Of a stretch of 64,000 nt of DNA, positions 36,211-45,493 are shown one piece after another; position 1 is the stretch's first letter; every line of letters starts with the position of its first letter. The stretch lies in the NCBI GenBank assembly GCA_034927345.1, contig JAYFQE010000021.1:1-64000 (forward strand). Reading direction: 5' to 3'. Below the pieces are notes generated by a model, which worked only from the letters and a program-made list of their open reading frames with translations, was not told where the DNA came from and searched no databases. The translations under genes were made by a program, and so were the position numbers. This DNA is from JAYFQE01 sp034927345 (lineage in GTDB: Bacteria; Bacillota; Clostridia; Saccharofermentanales; UBA5734).

Positions 36211-37020
36211 ATGACCCTAAACAGACTGGATTTGAATAGCCGGCCGCAATACGGCCAATGCGATTATCGACAATTTTTTGCCGGAGAGCATCATGTGAAC
36301 CGCATATGCCGGGAGAGTGTTTTGATCTTGATGCTGAGCGGCTGCCTGCGTTTTGAAGAAAATCGCATACCGATCGAACTGGAAACCGGCGACTGGTATA
36401 TCCAGCCGGCCGGCTTGCTGCAAAGCGGGCCGCGTTCGTCGGATTTGCCCTTTTATCTTTATATTCACTTTAGCGGAGTCTGGCTGCCCGAGAACAGCAT
36501 CAACGCGGAAACGGCTGATCGGCAGGATTATCTGGTCAGCCGCGGACGTTTTGATCCGGCGGAATTCCGGCCGCATCTGGATGAATTATGGCGCTTGCAA
36601 GTGCGGCAGCCGGATTGCCGTTTTGGCTTGCAGGCTTTATTCGACGTTCTGTTGTACCGCCTCAGCCGGCAGCCTTTGCTGATCAAACCGGCCGATCGGC
36701 GCGGCGAGGCGATCGTCCGGGCTATGGAAGCCCAATATCGGGAAAAAATAACAATTGAAGAGCTGGCTGCCGAATTTCACTATACGCCGGATCACTTGAT
36801 CCGCAAGGTGCATGAGCTGTGCGGTCAGACGCCTTATCAATATATCCGCAGTCTGCGGCTGCGTTTTGCTTGCCAGCAATTATTACTGACAAACCGGACG
36901 CTGGCGGTGATAGCCGACGAGGCCGGATTCGCCGATACAGCCGCTCTTTATCGGGCTTTTCAGGATGTTTACGGCTTGTCGCCTTCCGGCTGGCGCGAAC
37001 GGGAACGGCGCCTGCCCTGA
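36211..37020 (+). CDS. AraC-family transcriptional regulator
   Basis: A 269-residue AraC regulator. The N-terminal cupin-like half (FAGEHHVNRICRES, then LETGDWYIQPAGLLQSG) would bind an effector. The C-terminal part has two helix-turn-helix motifs: TIEELAAEFHYTPDHLIRKV and LAVIADEAGFADTAALYRAF, ending GLSPSGWRER. I chose the ATG at 36211 because GGCGGAG precedes it by six bases; the reading frame is open upstream to 36091 but overlaps the divergent gene. The 109 bases between it and the GH127-like gene must contain both promoters. Control of that arabinosidase is the simplest role. Confidence 0.9.
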   Translation: MTLNRLDLNSRPQYGQCDYRQFFAGEHHVNRICRESVLILMLSGCLRFEENRIPIELETGDWYIQPAGLLQSGPRSSDLPFYLYIHFSGVWLPENSINAETADRQDYLVSRGRFDPAEFRPHLDELWRLQVRQPDCRFGLQALFDVLLYRLSRQPLLIKPADRRGEAIVRAMEAQYREKITIEELAAEFHYTPDHLIRKVHELCGQTPYQYIRSLRLRFACQQLLLTNRTLAVIADEAGFADTAALYRAFQDVYGLSPSGWRERERRLP

Positions 37021-37111
37021 ATCATACCGGCCGTCGTTTGGACAGGTGCTGGCGCTGAAGCCCATCCTGTGCGAAAATGTCTGAGTAATGTGTTTGCAAG
37101 GGGGCCTTTAT

Positions 37112-37450
37112 TTGTTCTGGACATCTTTTTTACAAGAAATACCGCGCGGTTCATGGCTGCTTATCCTGGTTCTGGCTGCCAATGGATTCGCCGCCGGACT
37201 GCTCTTTTCCGCCATGCGGCGAATCCTCAAAAAGAAACAAGGCGCGATAGGCGTCCTGCTGGCTTATCTGGCTTTGGTTCCGGCCGGCACCCTGCTGCTC
37301 CTGAATCGTATCCTGTTGACGGACGGCCATTATCAGAATCCGGGCTTAAAAGGCGCGTTTGCGCTGGGCGGCTTGATCAGCGGTCCGCTTATTATTTGCC
37401 TGGTCTTCAATACATGGACAAAGATACGTCAATTGCTAAAAAGACAGTAA
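37112..37450 (+). CDS. Small membrane protein of unknown function
   Basis: About 112 residues with three hydrophobic segments (GSWLLILVLAANGFAAGLLF, IGVLLAYLALVPAGTLLLL and ALGGLISGPLIICLVF) and basic connecting stretches (RRILKKKQ, KIRQLLKRQ). I recognise no family. I chose a TTG start at 37112 because AGGGGG lies seven bases upstream. An ATG at 37088 in the same frame has no ribosome site and would add eight residues. It follows the AraC gene and precedes the aldo-keto reductase, all on the plus strand, but the gaps are too large to argue for an operon. Confidence 0.55.
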   Translation: MFWTSFLQEIPRGSWLLILVLAANGFAAGLLFSAMRRILKKKQGAIGVLLAYLALVPAGTLLLLNRILLTDGHYQNPGLKGAFALGGLISGPLIICLVFNTWTKIRQLLKRQ

Positions 37451-37613
37451 AAATACCGGCATTTACGCTCTTATTTATCTGCCGCCCGCCGTTTCCGAGG
37501 TTACTTTTTGCCACCCTCTGTGATAACATCATTTTATCAGGATAATCTGGCCGGATTCTGTGAACGATCTGGGCATGGTATCGGTCCGACCGATTAAAAG
37601 AGGGGGAAGATCC

Positions 37614-38759
37614 ATGCAATACCGCAAATTCGGCAATACCGGAATCAATATTTCAGCCTTGGGATTCGGCGCCATGCGTTTACCGGAGCATTCGATAAAC
37701 GGAACGTCGGTCTATGATGAAGATCAGAGCATTCAAATCATTCAGCGCGCTTTTGAACTGGGTGTCAATTACATTGACACGGCGCCTTATTATTGTGATG
37801 GACAAAGTGAGCAGATTGTCGGCAAAGCCTTGAAAGGCTGGCGCGACCGTGTCTATTTGTCGACCAAAAACCCGGTTGAAGATCATTTAGGTTCTCATTG
37901 GCGGGAGCGTCTGGAACGGTCCCTGCGTAAGCTCGATGTCGAATCGATCGATTTCTATCACATGTGGGGGATCGACTGGGAGACTTACGAGCATAATATC
38001 AATGTGCCGGATGGTCCTCTGGAAGAGGCGTTCCGGGCTAAAGAAGAAGGTTTGATCAAACACCTCTCCTTTTCATTTCATGACAAGCCGGAAAACATGA
38101 TTCGTTTGATCGATACCGGCTATTTCGACTCGGTGCTTTGCCAATACAACTTGCTCGACCGGGCTAATGAACGCAGTATTGCTCACGCGGCGGCCCTTGG
38201 CCTGGGCGTTGCCGTCATGGGACCGGTCGGCGGCGGCCGCCTGGCGACACCTTCGGCGGCCATCCGCAGCCTGCTGGCGGCCAGGTTTTACAGCAGCGCC
38301 GAAATCGCCCTGCGTTTCGTCCTGGCCAATACCGGCGTTCACTGTGCCCTGTCGGGTATGAGTACGCTGGAAATGGTTGAAGAAAATGTGCGTATTGCGT
38401 CGGATACCGCGCCGCTGTCAAACCAGGAATTAGTCGGGATTGAACGTGCGCTCGACGATAATAAGAAACTGGCCGATCTTTATTGTACCGGTTGCCGGTA
38501 TTGCATGCCTTGCCCGCAAGGGGTGAATATCCCGCTCAATTTCAAGCTGATGAACGATCATCGGATTTATGGCTTGACCGAGTATGCCCGGGCTCAATAT
38601 GCCCAGATCGGCACGCAGGAATCGCTGCCCGGGAAAAAAGCGGATGCTTGTGTGGAATGCGGCCTTTGCGAGAGCAAGTGCCCGCAGTCGATTGAGATCC
38701 GCCGTCAGCTTAAGGAAACCGACGCGGTTTTAGGCGCGGCAGGATCTGAGCGAACCTGA
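37614..38759 (+). CDS. Aldo-keto reductase with C-terminal ferredoxin-like domain
   Basis: A 381-residue protein. The N-terminal barrel has the aldo-keto reductase tetrad: D and Y in YIDTAPYYCDG, K in YLSTKNPV, and H in YHMWGID. After about residue 285 come two cysteine clusters typical of 4Fe-4S binding: CTGCRYCMPCPQG and CVECGLCESKCPQ. This combination is common in anaerobes and suggests that electrons reach or leave the active site through ferredoxin-type clusters. Substrate unknown. I chose the ATG at 37614, preceded by AGAGGGGG. It converges with the MFS gene that ends at 38794. Confidence 0.9.
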   Translation: MQYRKFGNTGINISALGFGAMRLPEHSINGTSVYDEDQSIQIIQRAFELGVNYIDTAPYYCDGQSEQIVGKALKGWRDRVYLSTKNPVEDHLGSHWRERLERSLRKLDVESIDFYHMWGIDWETYEHNINVPDGPLEEAFRAKEEGLIKHLSFSFHDKPENMIRLIDTGYFDSVLCQYNLLDRANERSIAHAAALGLGVAVMGPVGGGRLATPSAAIRSLLAARFYSSAEIALRFVLANTGVHCALSGMSTLEMVEENVRIASDTAPLSNQELVGIERALDDNKKLADLYCTGCRYCMPCPQGVNIPLNFKLMNDHRIYGLTEYARAQYAQIGTQESLPGKKADACVECGLCESKCPQSIEIRRQLKETDAVLGAAGSERT

Positions 38760-38793
38760 TCTGTAATCGGGCTGCTTGATTCGACCGGGTATT

Positions 38794-40134
38794 TCAACCC
38801 CGGATGCCGTTATCCGGTTCATCGCGCAGCCGCCGCCAGCGCCGCCAGAACAAAAACGCGCCAAACAGACGGATTCCGGTGGCGGCCGTCATGGTCAGGG
38901 TCATCGCCGTTAAGCTGGCTCCGGCCGCGCTATAAATCTGAACGCCTAAAATCGGCATGATCGTGTTGGCCAGGAGCAGAGTTGAAGTATAAATGGATAA
39001 ATTCAGGGATTTATAACGCTGAGGGATAACTTCGAGCAGACATTGCAGGACGGAGAGCTGGAAGGCGCTGAACGTGAAGGCGTTGATCAGATTAAAAATG
39101 AGCAGCATCGGCAGCTGCAGCGGAACCGGCAGATAAGCGGCCAGTGCCGTCAGAAACGGGTTGATCGCCAGCCCGGCGGCTCCGATGATCACTGCCTTCC
39201 GGATACCGCAGCGTTCGATGTATTTACCCCAGTAACGAACGGTCAGCCATTGCAGAAGGCTGGATGAAACGGTTATATAGCTGAGCCAGGCCTCATTGGC
39301 GTTCATATATTTTACCTGGGCGATAAAAAAGATAGGCCAGGCAAAATACCAGCCGCTGTGGAAGAGGACAGATACGCCGAAAAACCCTAAAAATTTACGG
39401 TTATGGGCTATTTCCCTGAAGGCGGCCAGCAGGTCCTGCCAGCCGGCGCTCTTGTGTTCCGACAGGTCCCGCGGCCCCTGGCGCAGAACGATAAGCTGCA
39501 GCAGAGAGATAACGAAAGACAACCAATAGCACACCTGATACATCAGGATCCGCTGGCTGTCTGAACGGGCGTTGCCCAGGATGATGCCGGTAACCTGAAT
39601 CACAACGATACCGGCGAAGAAAGTCATGGATGTCCGCAAAGTGTAGTGATTGTTTCGGCGTGAAACCGGAACGACGTCGGAAAAATAGTTTTGCCAGGTC
39701 GCATTATAGAGGGCCATCGGCGCGTTAGCCATCGAAACCATGCCGATCAGGAACCAGACCCGCTGATAGCCGAAAAAAGGCGCCAGACCGGCAAGCCCGT
39801 AAAACAAACCGGCCAGAACCAGAGACACCTCTACCGGGCGGCGGCGGTCATGAAGCCGGCCGGTCAGGATGGCGCCGGGAATCAGCGCGACCAGGGCAAA
39901 TAGCTGCGGTAAGGACGAAATATAGCCGATCTGATTGTCGTTGGCGCCCATACGGCTGGCAAACATGGACGTATAGACAGTCGCCAGATTGAGGACGACT
40001 GCCGCCAAAAGCCCCTCAACGGCCAGCTGGGTGGCCAGGCGGCTGCCGGAATCCTGTTCTGACGGCGGATAGATTCGCAGCCTGAGTTGCCGCATAACTT
40101 GAATCAGCGAATGGGATGGGTTCTCATGCCGCAT
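38794..40134 (-). CDS. MFS transporter
   Basis: A 446-residue major facilitator protein with about 12 hydrophobic segments and a central loop near residues 200-225 (RQGPRDLSEHKSAGWQDLL). The motif A-like loop between helices 2 and 3 is GRLHDRRRPVEV. The substrate cannot be assigned; there is no sign of a drug-efflux signature. The start at 40134 has GGGAG ten bases upstream. It converges with the aldo-keto reductase gene and diverges from the HtrA-like gene. Confidence 0.85.
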   Translation of the reverse strand: MRHENPSHSLIQVMRQLRLRIYPPSEQDSGSRLATQLAVEGLLAAVVLNLATVYTSMFASRMGANDNQIGYISSLPQLFALVALIPGAILTGRLHDRRRPVEVSLVLAGLFYGLAGLAPFFGYQRVWFLIGMVSMANAPMALYNATWQNYFSDVVPVSRRNNHYTLRTSMTFFAGIVVIQVTGIILGNARSDSQRILMYQVCYWLSFVISLLQLIVLRQGPRDLSEHKSAGWQDLLAAFREIAHNRKFLGFFGVSVLFHSGWYFAWPIFFIAQVKYMNANEAWLSYITVSSSLLQWLTVRYWGKYIERCGIRKAVIIGAAGLAINPFLTALAAYLPVPLQLPMLLIFNLINAFTFSAFQLSVLQCLLEVIPQRYKSLNLSIYTSTLLLANTIMPILGVQIYSAAGASLTAMTLTMTAATGIRLFGAFLFWRRWRRLRDEPDNGIRG

Positions 40135-40256
40135 GCTGTCTAAACTCCCTTGTATAGGCTATCGACTCCCTTCTATGATATCGAAAATTCCAATAAAGGC
40201 AACCCAATGCCGCCGCCCGGGACGAAGCTTATTTTCCCAGCTTTCAGGCTGCGTTC

Positions 40257-40289
40257 AGACAATCATCACATCAGCCGGCTAATATAAAA
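40257..40289 (+). promoter_or_regulatory. Possible promoter of the HtrA-like gene
   Basis: CAGACA followed about 18 bases later by TAATAT lies 50-80 bases before the start at 40339. Both boxes are imperfect, so this is a weak call. Confidence 0.35.
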
Positions 40290-40338
40290 ATGCAGGCTGC
40301 CAGCGCAGCCGGTCATCCGGTTTGGGAGGTGTATTTTT

Positions 40339-41517
40339 ATGGTCATGATGAAAAAAGGTCTCGGCCTGGTTCTGGCCGTTACAGTGTTATTATGTGGCGC
40401 GGCGGGGTTTGGCGGCGGTATGGCGGCTGCCGCGCTGAACCGGCTGAATCAAACCGGCGCCGCTTCGGCAGCCATAACCACGACGGATGCCGCAATTGCC
40501 GGGACAAGCGGCGGGACGTCACAGCAGACTGCGACGGCGGCCGCCTCAACCATTAAAACGGCCAGCGGCCAATCCGGCCTGTCCGCTGATCTTAGCGTGA
40601 CGGAAATTGCCGCCATAGCATCGCCGTCCGTCGTGGAAATTACAACGGAAGTCATGGTTTCTGGTCAGCGCATGCAGCAATATATTGCCGAAGGCGCCGG
40701 CAGCGGCGTGATCATATCGGCGGACGGCCTGATCATAACCAATAACCATGTCATTGAAGACGCCAATTCAATTAAGGTCCGCCTGACCGATGGCACAACA
40801 TACGACGCGACGCTGGTCGGCACAGACGCGCAGACGGATGTCGCGGTTTTGAAAATTGACGCGTCCGGTCTGACGGCGGTTACCTTTGGCGATTCCGACG
40901 CTTTGGCGGTCGGCGACCTGGCCGTTGCCATCGGCAATCCACTCGGCGAACTGGGCGGTACGGTTACCGACGGCATTATCAGCGCCCTGGACCGGGAAAT
41001 TACGATTGATGATGAGACGATGAATCTGCTGCAGACGAACGCGGCGATCAATCCGGGGAATTCCGGCGGCGGCCTGTTCAACAGCCAGGGCTGTCTGGTC
41101 GGGCTGGTCGTGGCCAAGTCATCCGGAACGGATGTCGAAGGCTTGGGTTTCGCCATACCGGTCAACGATATTGTTCCGATCATCAACCAATTGATCGATT
41201 ATGGCTATGTGCAGGGCCGGATCGATCTGGGCATGACATTGATCGACATCAGCTCTGAGCAAACAGCCATGATGTACCGGGTCTCTCAGCTGGGCGTCTA
41301 TGTCCTGAAAGTGACGGACGGCAGCAATGCCGCGACAGCAGGTTTCGCCAGCGGCGACTGCATTCTCAGCATTGACGGCGCCGCCGTGTCGGCGTCGGCT
41401 GATTTGAACACGGCGCTGGACCAGCATTCGGTCGGCGATACGGTTACGATCGTTGTCCTGCGCAGCAACAGAGAGATATCTTTGCAACTCAAACTGGATG
41501 AATACAAACCGGGCTGA
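40339..41517 (+). CDS. HtrA/DegP-like serine protease with PDZ domain
   Basis: A 392-residue membrane-anchored protease. Residues 5-30 form a signal-anchor segment, followed by an Ala/Thr-rich linker. The trypsin-like domain shows the full catalytic triad: H137 in TNNHVIED, D167 in TDVAVLKID and S242 in NPGNSGGGLF. A single PDZ domain follows (about 300-385: GVYVLKVTDGSNAATAGFASGD). In Gram-positive bacteria such proteins degrade or refold damaged proteins outside the membrane and are often controlled by a two-component system. That fits the response regulator and kinase immediately downstream. GGGAGG precedes the ATG at 40339. Confidence 0.93.
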   Translation: MVMMKKGLGLVLAVTVLLCGAAGFGGGMAAAALNRLNQTGAASAAITTTDAAIAGTSGGTSQQTATAAASTIKTASGQSGLSADLSVTEIAAIASPSVVEITTEVMVSGQRMQQYIAEGAGSGVIISADGLIITNNHVIEDANSIKVRLTDGTTYDATLVGTDAQTDVAVLKIDASGLTAVTFGDSDALAVGDLAVAIGNPLGELGGTVTDGIISALDREITIDDETMNLLQTNAAINPGNSGGGLFNSQGCLVGLVVAKSSGTDVEGLGFAIPVNDIVPIINQLIDYGYVQGRIDLGMTLIDISSEQTAMMYRVSQLGVYVLKVTDGSNAATAGFASGDCILSIDGAAVSASADLNTALDQHSVGDTVTIVVLRSNREISLQLKLDEYKPG

Positions 41518-41556
41518 TTTGCAGAACACACGCTGCATTTTTCGGTTAATTCCCTG

Positions 41557-41562
41557 TATAAT
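41557..41562 (+). promoter_or_regulatory. -10 box before the response regulator gene
   Basis: A perfect TATAAT sits 22 bases before the start codon at 41584. No good -35 is present 17 bases upstream, so activation by a regulator, perhaps the product itself, is possible. Confidence 0.4.
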
Positions 41563-41583
41563 GAGGCAAAGAGGGTGAAACAC

Positions 41584-42258
41584 ATGAACCGTATTCTCAT
41601 TGTTGACGACGAACAGAAAATCCGCCTGATGATCCGCAAATATGCGGAATTCGAAGGTTATCATGTTACGGAAGCCGCCGACGGCATGGCTGCCGTTCAC
41701 CTCTGCCGCGAGCAGGATTTCGACGCCGTTGTCATGGATGTGATGATGCCCGAACTGGATGGATTCTCGGCCTGCCGTGAAATATTCAAGACCAAGCACA
41801 TGCCGGTTCTGATGTTGTCTGCCCGGGGTGAGGAATACGACAAAATCCATGGCTTCGAACTGGGTATCGACGACTATGTGGTTAAACCATTTTCGCCTAA
41901 AGAACTGATGTTCCGTCTCAATGTCCTGATTACCCGCAATCAGAAAACCGCGGCGCCGGCGGAGCGGGATGTCGTCCGTTTTGAAGGCTTGACCATCGAT
42001 TTTACCGGCCGGATGGTCTATGTCGACGATGTAAAAATTGATCTCTCCCCGAAAGAATATGACTTGCTGTTTTTCATGGTACGCAACCGCAGCATCGCTC
42101 TGACCCGCGAACGTTTATTATCGGAAGTCTGGGGGTATGATTTTTTCGGCGACGACCGGACTCTGGATACGCATATTAAACTATTGCGCAACAGTATAGG
42201 CGATTACCGGAAATTTATCGTCACACTCAGAGGGGTAGGTTACCGTTTTGAAACTTAA
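41584..42258 (+). CDS. OmpR/PhoB-family response regulator
   Basis: A 224-residue two-component response regulator. The receiver domain (1-115) has the acidic pocket IVDDEQ, the phosphorylation site D52 in VVMDVMMPELDG and the conserved lysine in YVVKPFSPKEL. The winged-helix domain (about 128-224) reads DLSPKEYDLLFFMV, RERLLSEVWGYDFFGDDRTLDTHIKLLR and GVGYRFET, in consecutive short motifs. GAGGG lies eight bases before the ATG. It overlaps the histidine kinase gene by 11 bases, so the two are translationally coupled. Its neighbours suggest control of the HtrA-like protease or other envelope functions. Confidence 0.95.
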   Translation: MNRILIVDDEQKIRLMIRKYAEFEGYHVTEAADGMAAVHLCREQDFDAVVMDVMMPELDGFSACREIFKTKHMPVLMLSARGEEYDKIHGFELGIDDYVVKPFSPKELMFRLNVLITRNQKTAAPAERDVVRFEGLTIDFTGRMVYVDDVKIDLSPKEYDLLFFMVRNRSIALTRERLLSEVWGYDFFGDDRTLDTHIKLLRNSIGDYRKFIVTLRGVGYRFET

Positions 42259-43765
42259 GTCGGAGAAACTAAAAAAAATAAAAAATAAACTGCATAAACC
42301 GCATACATCGAAAAGGCGCTTAGGAGTAAAATGGAATTTATTTTTATCCTTTTTACTTTTTTCCTGCGTCATGCTGCTTCTGCTCTGGCTTTTTCAGATC
42401 GTCTTTCTGGATGATTTCTACCGCAGCATCAAAACCAGAATGATTGAAAGTACGGCGGAAACCCTGAGCGACAACATCGACAATGAAGAATTGGGTACAT
42501 TGATCAACCGCATGGCTCAGGAGCATGAGCTGGGCATCCTGATTCTGGATGAAAACAACAAGACGATCGGATATGCCGATGTTCTGGCCGGCGGCGGAAT
42601 TATCCGGCTTCTGCCGGCGAATGAACTGCAGCGCTTTTTCAGCAAAGCGCAGGAATCGGGCGGGTCCTATCTTGAATATTTTGATCGGGCTAATTTTAAA
42701 GATGATCATTATGATTCAGGCCGTTTTGTCGGCCGCGTGCCTAATCGGGACAGCGGTATGCTGGATACCATCATTTATGCCCGGACGGTGACTCTGGCTG
42801 ACGGAACCAAAGCCGTGATCCTGCTGAACGCCATTTTAACGCCGGTTAACAGTACGGTGGAAACTTTGCGCGGTCAACTATTCATTATTACCATTATTCT
42901 GGTCGTCTTATCGCTTTTGCTGGCGCTGATTTTGTCGAAACGCGTCGCCCGGCCGATCATCCAGATCAACGAGCGGTCGCGCGAACTGGCCAAGGGCAAT
43001 TATCAGGTGCAGTTCGAGTCGTCAGGCTATAAAGAAATAGCCGAACTGGCCGATACGCTGAATCATGCGGCGGTTGAGCTGAATCAGGTCGAATCGCTGC
43101 GGCGTGAGCTGATCGCCAATGTATCCCATGATCTGCGGACCCCTCTAACCATGATCAGCGGCTATGCGGAAGTCATGCGCGACCTGCCGGGCGAGAACAG
43201 TCCGGAGAATGTCCAGGTCATCATCGATGAGTCAAAAAGGCTGACGACCCTGGTCAACGATTTGCTGGATCTGTCCAGGCTGCAGTCGGGCGGTCAGGAA
43301 CTGAAAATCCAACCGTATAATCTGACCGAATCGATCCGTAAAACATTGGAGCGTTTTAATAAACTGGTCGAACAGGATGGTTATGACATTGCCTTGCAGG
43401 CGGATCAGGAAGCCTATGTTCAGGCCGATGAAAACCGGATCGACCAGGTTCTGCATAATCTGATTAACAATGCCATCAATTATACCGGCGCCGATAAAAA
43501 AGTGACGATCCGCCAGATCATCGGCGACACCTGGGTGCGTATTGAAGTTCAGGACAGCGGCGAAGGTATTTTACCTGAACAGCTGCCTTATATCTGGGAC
43601 CGCTATTATAAAGGATCCAAGGTTCATCGCCGCGCCGTTGTCGGAACCGGGCTGGGCTTGTCGATCGTCAAAAATATTCTGGACCGCCATCAGGCTCTTT
43701 TCGGGGTCAACAGTACGCCCGGTCAAGGCAGCACCTTTTGGTTTCAACTCCAGCTGCGTCCTTGA
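42248..43765 (+). CDS. Sensor histidine kinase
   Basis: A 505-residue membrane kinase, partner of the regulator encoded just upstream. Two transmembrane segments (about 35-58 and 212-232) enclose an extracytoplasmic sensor of about 150 residues. A HAMP domain follows (SKRVARPIIQINERSRELAKG). The dimerisation and phosphoacceptor helix contains H294 in NVSHDLRTPLTM. The ATPase has its N box (LHNLINNAINYT), G1 (QDSGEGILPE), F box and G2 (GTGLGLSIVKNIL). The start codon appears to be TTG at 42248 inside the end of the regulator gene; no better start precedes the first membrane segment. A stem-loop at 43790-43813 follows the gene. Confidence 0.93.
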   Translation: MKLKSEKLKKIKNKLHKPHTSKRRLGVKWNLFLSFLLFSCVMLLLLWLFQIVFLDDFYRSIKTRMIESTAETLSDNIDNEELGTLINRMAQEHELGILILDENNKTIGYADVLAGGGIIRLLPANELQRFFSKAQESGGSYLEYFDRANFKDDHYDSGRFVGRVPNRDSGMLDTIIYARTVTLADGTKAVILLNAILTPVNSTVETLRGQLFIITIILVVLSLLLALILSKRVARPIIQINERSRELAKGNYQVQFESSGYKEIAELADTLNHAAVELNQVESLRRELIANVSHDLRTPLTMISGYAEVMRDLPGENSPENVQVIIDESKRLTTLVNDLLDLSRLQSGGQELKIQPYNLTESIRKTLERFNKLVEQDGYDIALQADQEAYVQADENRIDQVLHNLINNAINYTGADKKVTIRQIIGDTWVRIEVQDSGEGILPEQLPYIWDRYYKGSKVHRRAVVGTGLGLSIVKNILDRHQALFGVNSTPGQGSTFWFQLQLRP

Positions 43766-43789
43766 TCCGGAGTTTGCCGGCCTAAAGAT

Positions 43790-43819
43790 GGGAATTACTT
43801 CAGGTAAGTTCCCTGTTTT
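43790..43819 (+). terminator. Likely terminator after the histidine kinase gene
   Basis: GGGAATTAC pairs with GTAAGTTCCC with one bulged base, followed by TGTTTTGTT. It separates the protease/two-component genes from the DUF4405-VTC-DUF4956-CotH genes. Confidence 0.5.
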
Positions 43820-43881
43820 GTTCATGTAACCATCACCTTGAACGATTATTCTGATTATAGTTTTTCTGCCCGGAGGTGCTG

Positions 43882-44733
43882 ATGATGAACAACTCAGTAA
43901 AATTGAAAATATTTCTCGATATCGGGATGGCCATTTTGTTTATCTTGCTGATGAATACACGATGGACCGGCGTCCTCTGGCATGAAATCCTCAGCCTGAT
44001 CGTCATCGGTCTTTTCACGGTTCACTTGCTGCTCAACAAGACCTGGATCACAAAAATGTGCCGGGGAATCCGGAAGAAAATGACGGTCCGGGCTAAGGGG
44101 CTTTTTTATCTGAACGTTTTGTTAACAGCTGCCATGGCGGTAACCCTGCTCAGCGGCATTTTAATCTCGCAGTATTTATTTGCCCCCCTGGCCTCGCAAA
44201 GCGATATCTCCTGGCGGGATATCCACAGCGTGGCCAGCTGGATTTCCCTGACCCTGCTGGTCTTGCATGCGATCCTTCATGCCGGCTGGATAGCCGGGCT
44301 GCTCCGGCGGTACGCGCCGGCGGCGGGACTGAAGGTCATGGCTGCCCGGGTTCTGATCGGCGTTTTAGCTTTGGCTGCCTTATACTCGCTGGCCACAAAC
44401 AGTACGCTTGATATCTTGTTCCCCGCCCTGTCGTCGGATCAAAACAGCCAAACGGCCGGCGTCCAGACAATCGTGAGCCAAACAGCCGGCAGCCAGACGA
44501 TCCAGTCGGCCAGCGAAGAAGAAAAGATAACGGCCATCCTGCCGTCGCAAACAACCCAGACTTCGGAGACGGCCATGACCTTGACAGAGTATTTAAGCAA
44601 ATTGAGGTGTACAGGCTGCCATAAGCATTGTCTCTTAAGCCGTCCTGCTTGCAGTAAAGGCGAACGCCAGGCTGAAGAGGCGACTGCCGATTACGACGCC
44701 GGTCAGGTTACAGAAGAGGCTGACGGCGTATAA
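43882..44733 (+). CDS. DUF4405-like membrane protein with four-cysteine tail
   Basis: A 283-residue protein. Four to five membrane segments carry histidines at positions typical of cytochrome b561-like or DUF4405 proteins (WHEILSLIVIGLFTVHLLL, DIHSVASWISLTLLVLHAILHAGW, in short motifs WHEIL, TVHLLL, DIHS and LHAILHAGW). A heme or other redox cofactor in the membrane is therefore plausible. After a Ser/Thr/Gln-rich linker a tail follows with C243-x2-C246-H247-x2-C250-x6-C257 (CTGCHKHCLLSRPAC). The spacing suits metal or iron-sulfur binding. GGAGG precedes two adjacent ATG codons (43882 and 43885); either could start. Next comes the VTC gene after 50 bases. Confidence 0.75.
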   Translation: MMNNSVKLKIFLDIGMAILFILLMNTRWTGVLWHEILSLIVIGLFTVHLLLNKTWITKMCRGIRKKMTVRAKGLFYLNVLLTAAMAVTLLSGILISQYLFAPLASQSDISWRDIHSVASWISLTLLVLHAILHAGWIAGLLRRYAPAAGLKVMAARVLIGVLALAALYSLATNSTLDILFPALSSDQNSQTAGVQTIVSQTAGSQTIQSASEEEKITAILPSQTTQTSETAMTLTEYLSKLRCTGCHKHCLLSRPACSKGERQAEEATADYDAGQVTEEADGV

Positions 44734-44783
44734 CAGCGGCCGACAGGCAGTCGACAGATCAGTAAACTATAAAGGAGCTTTAT

Positions 44784-45470
44784 ATGACACCCATGCGTTT
44801 TCGCCATGAATACAAGCATATGATCAGTCCCCTGGAGGCCGTCTCTTTACGGCAGCGCCTGTCCATTGTGATGTCCCGGGACAACCATGCGGCCGCCGAC
44901 GGCACTTATCAGGTCCGCAGCCTCTACTTTGACAACTACAAAGACCAGGTTCTGCAGGAGAAACTGGATGGTGTCAGCTGCCGGGAGAAATTCCGGCTGC
45001 GCGTTTACGGAACGGATTTCAATGCGATCAAACTGGAGAAGAAGTCGAAAATTCATGGTTTATGCTGTAAAGAATCAGCCTGGATCACGGCGTCTGAGTG
45101 CGACCGGCTGTTGCTGGGAGACGTGCTTTGGATGGCCGATCATCCGGATCAAGTTATCCGCGATTTATATGTCAAAACCAAGAATCAGCTGCTGCGGCCG
45201 AAAACACTGGTTGAATATACGCGGGAAGCGTTCATTTTTCCGGCCGGCAACGTTCGGGTTACTCTGGACAGCCATATTCGGACCGGTCTGTCGTCTGTAG
45301 ACTTATTAAAGCCGGATTTACCGACTTTCGCCGCAAATCTGGACGGGCAGCAAGTGCTGGAAGTCAAATACGACGCTTATCTGCCGGATCTGATTGCCGA
45401 TCTGGTTCAGGTTGAAAACCGCCAGGCGACAGCCCTGTCTAAATACGCAGTCTGCCGGATTCACGGCTGA
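44784..45470 (+). CDS. VTC-domain polyphosphate polymerase-like protein
   Basis: A 228-residue protein with the VTC domain, named for the yeast vacuolar polyphosphate polymerase. Typical elements are the opening FRHEYKHMISP, the basic strands SLYFDNY, REKFRLRVYG and IKLEKKSK, and the closing VLEVKYDAYLPDLIADLV. These positively charged tunnel residues bind nucleotide and polyphosphate in the yeast enzyme. The protein has no membrane segment and would act at the cytoplasmic face. AAAGGAG precedes the ATG. It lies in a tight row with a DUF4956 membrane protein (23 bases on) and a CotH-like kinase, a grouping often seen in Firmicutes and of unknown function. Confidence 0.9.
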   Translation: MTPMRFRHEYKHMISPLEAVSLRQRLSIVMSRDNHAAADGTYQVRSLYFDNYKDQVLQEKLDGVSCREKFRLRVYGTDFNAIKLEKKSKIHGLCCKESAWITASECDRLLLGDVLWMADHPDQVIRDLYVKTKNQLLRPKTLVEYTREAFIFPAGNVRVTLDSHIRTGLSSVDLLKPDLPTFAANLDGQQVLEVKYDAYLPDLIADLVQVENRQATALSKYAVCRIHG

Positions 45471-45493
45471 TATAAACAACAGGAGGTTTCTTC

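Noticed and set aside
44608..44652. c-type cytochrome assignment from the C-x-x-C-H motif
   Set aside because: A single motif in a short cysteine-rich tail, with extra cysteines and no cytochrome maturation genes, is not enough.
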